NCBI RefSeq assembly: GCF_947500255.1
Contig: NZ_CANMRL010000001.1
Coordinates: 1,178,001-1,242,000, forward strand
DNA: 64,000 bases
Direction: 5' to 3'
Origin: an uncultured Psychroserpens sp.
GTDB lineage: Bacteria > Bacteroidota > Bacteroidia > Flavobacteriales > Flavobacteriaceae
Positions 28,567 through 37,081 of this stretch are shown here, in pieces (the stretch's first letter is position 1; the number at the start of each line of letters is the position of its first letter). The notes beneath the pieces are model-generated. The model saw only the letters and a list, made by a program, of their open reading frames with translations. It had not been told where the DNA came from and made no database searches. The translations under genes and the position numbers were made by a program.

Positions 28567-31413
28567 TTATATTTTAATGTTGAGCATAAAGCCAATCTCA
28601 CTAGTAATTGGCATATTAAAGAAGTTTAATCCAAGACTAGATGATGTATCGTAGAGACTACGATAAGGAGAGGCACCATCAAACTTGGTCCATGTGATAA
28701 GATTATTAGCGTACAAACCAAGAGTTAATTCTCTTATAAAAGTAGAACGGTCGTCGTCAAAATCGAAGTTATATGAGAGGTCGATTGATTTTATATTAAC
28801 ATAACTCCCATCTTGAATAGCAGCTTCGTCAACACCGGAAAACCCGTATCGTACAAATCTGTTTTGTGAAATATCATTTTGCGGATTATAGAAATCTACA
28901 GGAATTGTATTTTGTTGCCCTTGTTGATTGACGCCTGAAAATATAAAGTTGGTAATTGTTCTTTCATTAGCAGACTGTTGAGACCTCCCTAAATAGTTAA
29001 GGACATTTTGAGTGCCATTCCAAACATCTCCTCCTTTTTGGATATCTAAAACAACTTTTAGTTTTAAATCTTTCCATGTAAATGACTGACTGACTCCAAG
29101 ATTAAAATCAGGAATTGGATCACCAATAATTTGTGGTTGACTAGCCACTAAAGGAAACCCTTCATTATCAATGATTATGTTATTTTGACTATCTCTAGCA
29201 TAAGCAGATCCAACAATAGCTCCGGCAGATTCTCCTACAATAAGATTTTTGGATACCGATGAAAATCCAGCAATTGGAACACGTTCTTCGTCACTATTTA
29301 TACTAGTGACTTTTGCTCTGTTAGTGGAAAAAACAAAAGTTGGACTGTAGTAGAAATCATCTGTTATTCTAAGTCTTGAGTTGAGACTCATTTCAAGCCC
29401 TTTGTTTGTTATATCTGCAATGTTTTTTAATGCATAATTATTGTTCTCAAAAATTGGAAATACAGAACCTTTAATTTGAGTATTGAAATAATCCAGATCA
29501 AAACTGAAATAAATATTCCTGATATAAAAATCGAGATCTACACCAAACTGATAATTTATTTTTTCTTCTAAATCTAAGGCATTACTCAAAAACAAATCGT
29601 TGTTGGCGGTATATGCTAAACTTTGAGACGGTAATAATGCCAGACTGTTATGACTTTGATTGTTGTAAAATAATGATGGGTTATTAACATCAAAAGATGT
29701 TGAAGCATAAACATTAAAATTGCTAAAATTATAAATATCGAATATCCTCTCAAGGTCAACATTAAGTTGTAAAAATGGAAGTGCCCACTTATTGTTTTGA
29801 ACTGATGAGATATACGAATTATTTCCTATAGTGAACTCAACATCAGAATAGTTCAATCCGTACGTGAATTTGTTTAGAATTCTTAATGTGTTTCTGTTCA
29901 ATCGATTATTGATGGTATTGATCGTTTGTGGGTTTTCAAAGCTAAACGGATTAAACCCTATACCTTCATTGAGGTTATATGTTAAATCTTCAGAAGAAAA
30001 GTCGAGTTTAGAGAAGACTTGAATTTCATTTTTGCGATCGTCGCTTTCGTATTCAAAATCAAGTGCTGCATTGAATACATTCTTTTCAATAGTTTTATCA
30101 CTAGAATACCCATCTTCAAATCCAGCAGAATTAGCTACCAGTCCGAAATTTTGAGTATCAGTATTTCTTGTATAACTTAAACTATTATGAATATTAATGG
30201 TTTCAGATAGTTCCATCCCATTTTTAAGATAAGCGACAAAGAATTTGTTTTTTTCGGCGTTGCGGTTGTTGTCTAGCAACCAATTAGGATTATTGAAGTT
30301 TGCATTAAAACGACGCTGCGTATTATTGGCTAGAATAGAGTTTTGAGCATTGCTAAAACTAGCTGGAGTAGCCCAAGCATTTAACAACGTGTTATTTAAA
30401 AATCCATTTACATTGGGTTGATTGTCTCTGTTTTTTCCATATTTTAGATAAGCTTTCCATGACAATTTTTTTGAATTACGGTAGCTTTGATTAAAAGAGA
30501 TTTTCATATAATCACTAACACTTCTTTCTCTATTAAAGACATCTTTAAATTGGGTATTTGTATAGTTAAGTTCGATAATACTTCCATCTGTAGAAGCGCT
30601 AAAGGAAAGCGTATTATCTGTTTTGTATGTTGTTTGTAAAACGGCATTATCGTATAGGTTAGAAGCTATCCCATTTCCATTACCTAGGGCAACTAATTGT
30701 CCGTTAATATCATAATCATAAATGCTACCATTAAATTCTAGGTTGCTCAGTTTTGGGCCATAAGAAAATAAATTTCCTGTTTCAGCACCTAGAAAAGTAA
30801 GCTCATCATTGAGAGAAGCACCTTGAGCATAAACAGATTGTAACTTAGGTAGATTCTTATCTTTAAAAAATTGAGTTCCGAACCTACTATTGAATTTAAT
30901 TTCAAAATAGATATCCGAATTAAAATAGGTCATATCTACTTTGTTGTCCTTCACTTCAATCTCCTTAATTCTACTATATTGGTGATTATTTACTTTGTTA
31001 TATGTTTTATTAGAAAGGTCTAAACTAGGCACATTAAATGGAGTATCGCTAGTAGTTTTTATAGCATTCTTGTAGGCGTCATTTTCAATAGGTTTAATAG
31101 GAATTTGATCAACAAAAAAATCGTTGGAATCTAATCCTAACATTTTTGACGTGACCCTTACCTCTTTGGTTGTCATAGCTATATAAGTAAATACTAAAGT
31201 TTCTCCAACTTTGCATTTAATACTGTAATTACCATCAAAGTCGGTTTGAACACCTCTAGTGGTGCCTTTCACCATAACATTAACACCTGGAAGAGGAAGA
31301 CCATCTGCTTCAGAATTTATGGTACCACTCACAATACCTTCTTGGGCAAACAGGTTTGCCGAAACAAGTATGACCAACCCTATGCATAGTTTTTTAAGTA
31401 ATTGATTTTTCAT
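28567..31413 (-). CDS. SusC-type outer-membrane barrel apparently lacking its plug domain
   Basis: 948 residues. A signal peptide (ends VSANLFAQ) and a carboxypeptidase-regulatory-like domain (~25-90, GIVSGTINSEADGLPLPGVN) are followed by a ~60-residue linker. After the linker the strands of a TonB-dependent barrel begin directly (~155 on; LPKLQSVYAQG resembles the first barrel segment of SusC proteins) and run to FMLNIKI at the C-terminus. The expected ~110-residue plug (VVVGYG, RG.xS..., VIDGVP, KDASATAIYG) is not visible. A domain with exactly those motifs sits in the A2M gene 5 bases downstream. The two are clearly one operon. The transported substrate is unknown, and no SusD-type lipoprotein is adjacent. 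Confidence 0.85.
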   Translation of the reverse strand: MKNQLLKKLCIGLVILVSANLFAQEGIVSGTINSEADGLPLPGVNVMVKGTTRGVQTDFDGNYSIKCKVGETLVFTYIAMTTKEVRVTSKMLGLDSNDFFVDQIPIKPIENDAYKNAIKTTSDTPFNVPSLDLSNKTYNKVNNHQYSRIKEIEVKDNKVDMTYFNSDIYFEIKFNSRFGTQFFKDKNLPKLQSVYAQGASLNDELTFLGAETGNLFSYGPKLSNLEFNGSIYDYDINGQLVALGNGNGIASNLYDNAVLQTTYKTDNTLSFSASTDGSIIELNYTNTQFKDVFNRERSVSDYMKISFNQSYRNSKKLSWKAYLKYGKNRDNQPNVNGFLNNTLLNAWATPASFSNAQNSILANNTQRRFNANFNNPNWLLDNNRNAEKNKFFVAYLKNGMELSETINIHNSLSYTRNTDTQNFGLVANSAGFEDGYSSDKTIEKNVFNAALDFEYESDDRKNEIQVFSKLDFSSEDLTYNLNEGIGFNPFSFENPQTINTINNRLNRNTLRILNKFTYGLNYSDVEFTIGNNSYISSVQNNKWALPFLQLNVDLERIFDIYNFSNFNVYASTSFDVNNPSLFYNNQSHNSLALLPSQSLAYTANNDLFLSNALDLEEKINYQFGVDLDFYIRNIYFSFDLDYFNTQIKGSVFPIFENNNYALKNIADITNKGLEMSLNSRLRITDDFYYSPTFVFSTNRAKVTSINSDEERVPIAGFSSVSKNLIVGESAGAIVGSAYARDSQNNIIIDNEGFPLVASQPQIIGDPIPDFNLGVSQSFTWKDLKLKVVLDIQKGGDVWNGTQNVLNYLGRSQQSANERTITNFIFSGVNQQGQQNTIPVDFYNPQNDISQNRFVRYGFSGVDEAAIQDGSYVNIKSIDLSYNFDFDDDRSTFIRELTLGLYANNLITWTKFDGASPYRSLYDTSSSLGLNFFNMPITSEIGFMLNIKI

Positions 31414-31512
31414 AATACTGACGGTTTAATAGTTCAAATCTATTTCAGCATTAGAGATTTAGAAACTAAAAATGAGTGAATGCCACTTTTGATTGAGTGA
31501 AGTGTCCTAAAA

Positions 31513-31543
31513 CAAAAAACCTCTTCAATTTTGAAGAGGTTAA
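31513..31543 (-). terminator. Terminator after the AhpD-like gene
   Basis: 9-bp perfect stem AACCTCTTC / GAAGAGGTT with loop AATTTT and a T-run on the minus strand. It lies ~80 bases past the stop at 31622 and ahead of the barrel operon. Confidence 0.75.
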
Positions 31544-31621
31544 TATAAATTAAGGTATAGTTAAGCCTAAAGTCGGCTTAAATACTGTTGGTATTCCAAT
31601 ATTTTCTATAGGTTTTATGTG

Positions 31622-32224
31622 CTAATATTGAGAACCATCATGTTTACCACTTTCCCAGCCATGTTTACCTAGGTATTGATCTCCGCTTTCAACAGCGCCT
31701 TCTTCGATAGATGTTCCCATCGAGTCATTCCATCGGTTGAGGTAACCAAATAGAGATATCACACCAAGCATTTCAACAATTTCACCTTCATTCCAGTGTT
31801 CATATAAACGTTTTTTGATATCAGCATTTACGGCATTAGGCACTAGAGAGGCAGCTAAACTAAAATCTAAGGCAGCACGCTCGGCTTCTGAAAATGCAGG
31901 ATGTGTTCTATATTCCCAAATATTATCGAGTTGTTCTTGTTCGGCACCATAACGTTCTGCGGCACGAATAGCATGAGCTTGGCAATAGCGACAGCCAGTA
32001 GAATTACTACTTACCCAAGCAATCATACGCTTTAAGGCTGAGGTTACGCGACCTTCATTGGCCATAACTGCTTTATTTAAATTGATAAATGCTTTACTAA
32101 TAGCAGGACGACGTTGCATAGTTAATACTGAATTTGGACAAAACCCAAGAGTCTCGTTAAAAAATTCGGCAAGTTGTTTTGTTTCTGGATCGTGTTCTGC
32201 AGATAAAGGTGTAACTAATGGCAT
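31622..32224 (-). CDS. Carboxymuconolactone decarboxylase / AhpD-like peroxidase-related protein
   Basis: 200 residues, all-helical. The redox motif is CRYCQAHA (CxxC followed by His two residues later), typical of alkylhydroperoxidase AhpD-like enzymes, where the two Cys form the catalytic disulfide. It continues with AERYGAEQEQL and a second family segment, AERAALDFSLAAS. It probably reduces peroxides or acts in thiol redox; the physiological substrate is unknown. It diverges from an OsmC-family gene, another peroxide/thiol protein, across ~58 bases, so the two may share regulation. Confidence 0.85.
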   Translation of the reverse strand: MPLVTPLSAEHDPETKQLAEFFNETLGFCPNSVLTMQRRPAISKAFINLNKAVMANEGRVTSALKRMIAWVSSNSTGCRYCQAHAIRAAERYGAEQEQLDNIWEYRTHPAFSEAERAALDFSLAASLVPNAVNADIKKRLYEHWNEGEIVEMLGVISLFGYLNRWNDSMGTSIEEGAVESGDQYLGKHGWESGKHDGSQY

Positions 32225-32282
32225 ATTTTTGATTTTTTTAGTGGTATTTTTGAGATAACAATAAACGAAAAATTCTTCAGAT

Positions 32283-32705
32283 ATGTCTCATAAAGTTATC
32301 ACGCATTGGAAAGGAAATTTACAATTTGAATCTGATAATCCTAATGGTAAACTAGTTACCATGGATACAACACCAGAACACGGAGGTCATAATTCTGGAT
32401 TAGGCCCCAAAGCGATGATGTTATCGTCGCTAGCAGGCTGCTCTGGATTGGATGTTGTTTCTATTCTTAAGAAAATGAAAGTACCTTTTTCAGATTTTAG
32501 AATTGACACTTATGGCGAGCTTACCGATGAACATCCAAAATATTACCATACTGTTTCGGTAGAGTACCACATGTATGGTAAAGATCTTGATGAAGAGAAG
32601 ATCAAAAAAGCTGTTGACCTTTCCATAGAGAAATATTGTGGTGTCATGGAAATGTTCCGCAAATTTGCAGATGTAAAAACATCTATTCATTATCACAACG
32701 TATAG
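32283..32705 (+). CDS. OsmC family peroxiredoxin-like protein
   Basis: 140 residues with the OsmC/Ohr fold. The first reactive Cys is in SSLAGCSGLDVVSIL (~60) and the second in SIEKYCGVMEMF (~120). The family reduces organic hydroperoxides or moves persulfide sulfur; this is the YhfA-like short form. It is preceded by a TATTTTTG box (32245-32252) and diverges from the AhpD-like gene. recJ follows 22 bases later on the same strand, possibly in one transcript. Confidence 0.9.
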   Translation: MSHKVITHWKGNLQFESDNPNGKLVTMDTTPEHGGHNSGLGPKAMMLSSLAGCSGLDVVSILKKMKVPFSDFRIDTYGELTDEHPKYYHTVSVEYHMYGKDLDEEKIKKAVDLSIEKYCGVMEMFRKFADVKTSIHYHNV

Positions 32706-32727
32706 CGAAAATTTTCTATATTAGTAT

Positions 32728-34416
32728 ATGCGTTGGACTTTAAAACCAAAACCTGACCCTCAAACGGTAGATACTTTACAAAAAGCATTACAAGTAGATA
32801 TATCTATTGCGTCTTTATTAGTACAAAGAGGCATAGAGACCTATGAAGATGCCAAAACATTTTTTCGCCCAAGTTTTCATGATTTGCATGACCCTTTTCT
32901 TATGAAAGATATGGATAAAGCTGTAGCACGTATTGAAGCTGCGCTTCTTCAAGACGAGAATATTTTGGTTTATGGTGATTATGATGTTGATGGTACAACT
33001 TCGGTTGCGTTAATGTCGTCGTATTTGAAAACCAAATCGGATCAAATCGCAACCTACATACCAGATCGTTATGATGAAGGCTATGGAATCTCTTTTAAAG
33101 GAATTGACTTTGCTCACGATAATGGGTTTTCACTTATCATTGCTTTGGATTGCGGTGTAAAAGCTATTGACAAGATCAATTATGCTTCGGAAAAAGGCAT
33201 TGATTTTATTATTTGTGATCATCATAGACCAGGTGCTGAATTGCCAAAAGCTATTGCTGTTTTAGACCCTAAACGAGACGACTGCGAGTACCCTTTTAAA
33301 GAACTTTGTGGTTGTGGTGTTGGATTTAAACTTATTCAAGCATTAGCTTCAAAAGAGGGAAAAACGACCGATGACCTTGTAGAATATTTAGACCTCGTCG
33401 CAACTGCAATTGGAGCAGATATTGTACCAATTGTAGGTGAAAATCGGGCTTTGGCTTATTTCGGATTGCAAGTGATTAATACACAACCAAGACCAGGAAT
33501 AAAAGCCATCATAGAGCAAGTAAAAAAAGACCAACTCACAATTACAGACGTCGTGTTTATTGTAGCTCCTAGAATTAATGCTGCCGGACGTATGAAGCAT
33601 GGAAATTATGCTGTTAGCTTATTAACTGAAACAAATGAAACCCTCGCTCAAGAGCATGCTCAAGAGATCAATACCTTTAATCAAGACAGGAGAGAAGCCG
33701 ACAAACGTATTACAGAAGAAGCGTTACTTCAAATTAAAGAACATAAGGAAGAAGAGCGATTTACAACTGTTGTTTATGACAAAACATGGCATAAAGGTGT
33801 GATTGGAATCGTTGCTTCTAGACTTACCGAAACCTACTATAGACCAACACTAGTCTTTACCAAAAGTGGTAATAAGTTAGCGGCTTCGGCACGATCGGTT
33901 TCTGGTTTTGATGTGTACAATGCTTTACAGGCTTGTAGTGAACATATTGAGCAATTTGGCGGACACAAATATGCGGCTGGATTAACGCTTAAGGAGGAAA
34001 ATTATGAAGCGTTTAAGCAAGCCTTTGAAGATGAGGTTACCAAAACCATTGATAGAAGTTTACTCACTCCAGAAATTAAAATCGATAGGCAAATAGAGTT
34101 ACGTGATATTACGCCAAAATTCTATAGAATTATTAGTCAGTTTGCACCTTTTGGACCAGGAAATATGACACCTATTTTCATGACAGAACATTTAAAAGAT
34201 ACTGGTTATGGTAAATGTGTAGGAGAAGATGATAAGCATTTGCGACTAACAGCTACTCAAGACCATAATAAACTTGTGGGTATTGGATTTAATTTAGGAG
34301 ACAAACTAAACCTTATTAAAAACCAAAAACTATTTAATGCCGTGTATTCTATTGATGAAAATCATTGGCAAGGTCATGTGAGTTTGCAATTGAAATTACG
34401 CGATATTAAAGCATAA
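32728..34416 (+). CDS. recJ: Single-stranded-DNA-specific exonuclease RecJ
   Basis: 562 residues, full length for the family. The DHH domain carries YGDYDVDGTTS (catalytic Asp residues) and ICDHHRPG. The DHHA1 domain carries SARSVSGFDVYNAL and GGHKYAAGLTL. A C-terminal OB-like domain ends the protein. It degrades single-stranded DNA 5' to 3' in recombination, mismatch and base-excision repair. An MFS transporter gene begins 2 bases after the stop. Confidence 0.96.
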   Translation: MRWTLKPKPDPQTVDTLQKALQVDISIASLLVQRGIETYEDAKTFFRPSFHDLHDPFLMKDMDKAVARIEAALLQDENILVYGDYDVDGTTSVALMSSYLKTKSDQIATYIPDRYDEGYGISFKGIDFAHDNGFSLIIALDCGVKAIDKINYASEKGIDFIICDHHRPGAELPKAIAVLDPKRDDCEYPFKELCGCGVGFKLIQALASKEGKTTDDLVEYLDLVATAIGADIVPIVGENRALAYFGLQVINTQPRPGIKAIIEQVKKDQLTITDVVFIVAPRINAAGRMKHGNYAVSLLTETNETLAQEHAQEINTFNQDRREADKRITEEALLQIKEHKEEERFTTVVYDKTWHKGVIGIVASRLTETYYRPTLVFTKSGNKLAASARSVSGFDVYNALQACSEHIEQFGGHKYAAGLTLKEENYEAFKQAFEDEVTKTIDRSLLTPEIKIDRQIELRDITPKFYRIISQFAPFGPGNMTPIFMTEHLKDTGYGKCVGEDDKHLRLTATQDHNKLVGIGFNLGDKLNLIKNQKLFNAVYSIDENHWQGHVSLQLKLRDIKA

Positions 34417-34418
34417 GC

Positions 34419-35708
34419 ATGGAAAAAAAAGATCCATATGCAGCCTTGCGTTATAAAGAATTCAACATCTTTATATTGGTGCGATTTGCTTTGGTTTTTG
34501 CATGGTCTATGCAATTTATTATTATTGAATGGCAAGTCTATGCATTAACAGGAGATCCATTATACATAGGGATTATTGGTTTAATGGAGATTATTCCTGC
34601 GCTAACAATGGCTTTATTTGCAGGACATATTGTAGACCAAAAAGAGAAACGAAACTTATTAGCTGTTTGTATCGCTCTGTTTTCATTAATTAGTTTTGGA
34701 TTGTTTTGGGTCACGTCCCAAGAAGTTACAGATACATGGCCAGTTAATAGGATATTGTACGTTATTTATGCCTTTGTGTTTTTTGGAGGGCTTTTGCGTT
34801 CATTTTTTGGGCCTTCTATTTTTTCTTTAGTTGCATTAATTGTACCTAAAAAAGTATACCCGAATGCAGCAACATGGAACAGTTCTACCTGGCAAATGGC
34901 TCGAGTTTTGGGTGTAAGTTTTGCTGGATTTTCTATAGGATGGTTAGGAGAGAATGAGCAAATGGGTGTGCATTGGTCACTTTGTATTGTCTTTGGACTT
35001 GTCCTGTTTTCTTTGATTATGTTATTTCAGATAAAAAAGAAACCAATTCTTAATCCAAATATAGGCGAACCCATAGGGCGAAGTTTAAAGGAAGGCGTTA
35101 ATTTCGTTTTTAAAACCAAGGCAATTTTAGGAGCATTAACTTTAGATATGGTCTCTGTATTATTTGGAGGAGCGATAGCTTTAGCTGCTGTTTTTGCCGA
35201 AGATATTTTAAAAGTTGGACCTCAAGGTTTTGGGATTTTAGTAGCCGCTCCAAATGTTGGATCATTCTTGACGATGTTAGTTACGGCTTATATTCCTATT
35301 GTTAAAAAAGCAGGAATGAAGCTGTTGATCGCTGTTTTCGGATTTGGTTTAAGTATTATTGCTTTTGGGCTTTCTTCTATATTTTGGATCTCTGTGGTAG
35401 CTTTGTTCTTTAGTGGAGTTTTCGATGGTGTGTCTATGGTGATTCGTCAAACTATTCTTCAATTAAAAACACCAGATCATATGAGAGGTCGCGTCTCTTC
35501 TGTAAATTCTATGTTTGTTGGGTCGTCGAACGAATTAGGTGCTTTTGAAAGCGGACTTACAGCCAAACTCATGGGAACCGCTAGCGCTGTTGTTTTTGGA
35601 GGCACCATGACTTTGTACACCGTTCTTATGACTGGAGTTGTATTGCCATCATTTCCTAAATTGGATCTGACTAAAGATATGGAAGACCATGAAAAAGAAG
35701 AGAACTAA
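34419..35708 (+). CDS. MFS transporter (EntS/MFS_3-like exporter)
   Basis: 429 residues with about 12 membrane helices. The loop after TM2 reads GHIVDQKEKRNLL, a version of the MFS motif A. Another characteristic segment is GVSMVIRQTILQLKTPDHMRGRVSSVNSMF, in part typical of MFS_3 / enterobactin exporter-like proteins. Export of a small molecule is likely, but the substrate cannot be told. It is co-transcribed with recJ (2-base gap). Its 3' end faces the LpxH-like gene across one base. Confidence 0.88.
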   Translation: MEKKDPYAALRYKEFNIFILVRFALVFAWSMQFIIIEWQVYALTGDPLYIGIIGLMEIIPALTMALFAGHIVDQKEKRNLLAVCIALFSLISFGLFWVTSQEVTDTWPVNRILYVIYAFVFFGGLLRSFFGPSIFSLVALIVPKKVYPNAATWNSSTWQMARVLGVSFAGFSIGWLGENEQMGVHWSLCIVFGLVLFSLIMLFQIKKKPILNPNIGEPIGRSLKEGVNFVFKTKAILGALTLDMVSVLFGGAIALAAVFAEDILKVGPQGFGILVAAPNVGSFLTMLVTAYIPIVKKAGMKLLIAVFGFGLSIIAFGLSSIFWISVVALFFSGVFDGVSMVIRQTILQLKTPDHMRGRVSSVNSMFVGSSNELGAFESGLTAKLMGTASAVVFGGTMTLYTVLMTGVVLPSFPKLDLTKDMEDHEKEEN

Positions 35709-35709
35709 A

Positions 35710-36486
35710 CTACTTAAACGTTTTTAGTTCCATATGCTGACCATCAAAAACACCATAGGTATAATAACTAATCCAATCACCAAGATTGATGTATTTTGAT
35801 TGCTCATTCAGTTCAATGTCAAGAGGCAGATGTCTGTGTCCAAATACAAAAAAATCGCGATGTTTAGTTTCTAATTTTCGTTTGCAATATTGTACAAGCC
35901 ACTCATTATCTTCACCTAAAAATTTAGCGTCTTCATCACCAGAAATCATTTTGTTCTTTACAGACATATAATGTCCTATGCGAATTCCAAAATCGGGATG
36001 CAATAAGCGTTTAAATAACCATTTACAAATAGGATTGGTAAATACTTTTTTCATCCGTTTGTAACCCTTATCTCCAGGGCCTAAACCATCACCATGTCCA
36101 ATAAAAAAATGTTTGTCATTAAACACAAATTCTTTGGGTTTATGAAATACAGGGATATTAAGTTCTTCTTCAAAATAACCATTCATCCATAGATCGTGGT
36201 TACCAACAAAGTAATAAATAGGAATTCCAGAGTCGCTAATTTCAGCAAGTTTTCCTAAGGTTCTTGTAAACCCTTTAGGAACTACCCGACGGTATTCCAT
36301 CCAAAAATCGAATAGATCACCTAGTAAGAAAATTGCAGCAGCATCTTTTTTTACTTCATCAAGCCAAGCCACAAACTTTTTTTCACGTGGTAAAGACGCT
36401 TTCTTATTTGGAGCACCCAAATGGTTATCTGATGAAAAGTAAATTTTCTTGCCTTCAGGAATTTTTATGTGCGTTGGCTTAGTCAT
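35710..36486 (-). CDS. lpxH: UDP-2,3-diacylglucosamine diphosphatase (LpxH-like metallophosphoesterase)
   Basis: 258 residues from ATG 36486 (MTKPTHIKIPEGKKIYFSSD). A further ATG at 36498 is in frame but overlaps queD more deeply. Calcineurin-like metal-binding motifs are SSDNHLG (D-x-H), GDLFDF, GNHD, GHGDG and FGHRH. In lipid A synthesis the enzyme removes UMP from UDP-2,3-diacylglucosamine; the DNH motif and length fit the LpxH group. The start overlaps the queD stop by 8 bases, which suggests coupling. Confidence 0.85.
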   Translation of the reverse strand: MTKPTHIKIPEGKKIYFSSDNHLGAPNKKASLPREKKFVAWLDEVKKDAAAIFLLGDLFDFWMEYRRVVPKGFTRTLGKLAEISDSGIPIYYFVGNHDLWMNGYFEEELNIPVFHKPKEFVFNDKHFFIGHGDGLGPGDKGYKRMKKVFTNPICKWLFKRLLHPDFGIRIGHYMSVKNKMISGDEDAKFLGEDNEWLVQYCKRKLETKHRDFFVFGHRHLPLDIELNEQSKYINLGDWISYYTYGVFDGQHMELKTFK

Positions 36487-36931
36487 TATCAGAAGCATAC
36501 CACTCTGCGTAAGAGGTTGCTGTTTCTTGAAGTTTTAAGGAGTGTAATTTTATAGTATTTGGTAAACGTTGCGTGATTTTTTCAGCAAAATCAATAACCA
36601 TCATCTCACTGGTAGGCTGATAATTTACGAGCAATACATTATGCCCACGATCTTTCAGTTCTTTTGCTAATTCAACATGAGGTGTGTTTTTATTAAACAC
36701 AGTCGCGTGATCAAAGACATCTACAATTTCTTCTTTAACAATCTTTTTTAGGTCACCAAAGTCAATAACCATCCCATATTTTACATTGGTATTATCTGAA
36801 ATAGGTTGTCCTATAACAGTTACATCCAAGCGGTAACTGTGACCGTGAACATTTTTACACTTTCCGTCATAACCATAAAGGGCGTGACCGGTTTCAAAAG
36901 AAAATTGCTTTGTGATTCGAATGTTACTCAT
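36479..36931 (-). CDS. queD: 6-carboxytetrahydropterin synthase QueD
   Basis: 150 residues. Zinc ligands are His in FETGHALYG and the HGH of CKNVHGHSYRLDV; the catalytic Cys is in KCKNVHGH. A downstream His is in FDHATVF and a Glu in LQETATSY. It converts dihydroneopterin triphosphate to carboxytetrahydropterin, the second step toward queuosine. Its ATG overlaps the stop of a 32-codon membrane-peptide gene (TAATG), and its own 3' end overlaps lpxH, so three genes form a tight unit. Confidence 0.95.
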   Translation of the reverse strand: MSNIRITKQFSFETGHALYGYDGKCKNVHGHSYRLDVTVIGQPISDNTNVKYGMVIDFGDLKKIVKEEIVDVFDHATVFNKNTPHVELAKELKDRGHNVLLVNYQPTSEMMVIDFAEKITQRLPNTIKLHSLKLQETATSYAEWYASDND

Positions 36932-37029
36932 TATCGTCTTTTGTTACGGTTATAGAAATAAACAATAACCAAAACTATCCCCAAAATAAGGAATAAACCG
37001 TTTCCGCTTACAAATGACATGATATCCAT
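36931..37029 (-). CDS. 32-residue single-pass membrane peptide
   Basis: Reading down from ATG 37029: MDIMSFVSGNGLF, then a hydrophobic stretch LILGIVLVIVYFY, then NRNKRR and TAA. The positive C-terminus suggests an N-out/C-in single membrane helix. The TAA overlaps the queD ATG (TAATG), the same type of stop-start coupling seen elsewhere in this window, which supports real translation. I know no family for it. The overlap may simply serve to couple queD translation. It is too short for most gene finders. Confidence 0.6.
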   Translation of the reverse strand: MDIMSFVSGNGLFLILGIVLVIVYFYNRNKRR

Positions 37030-37081
37030 AGACTATATTTTGAACTATTAAACTAAGTTTAATATGTATTATGCGCCAAAG

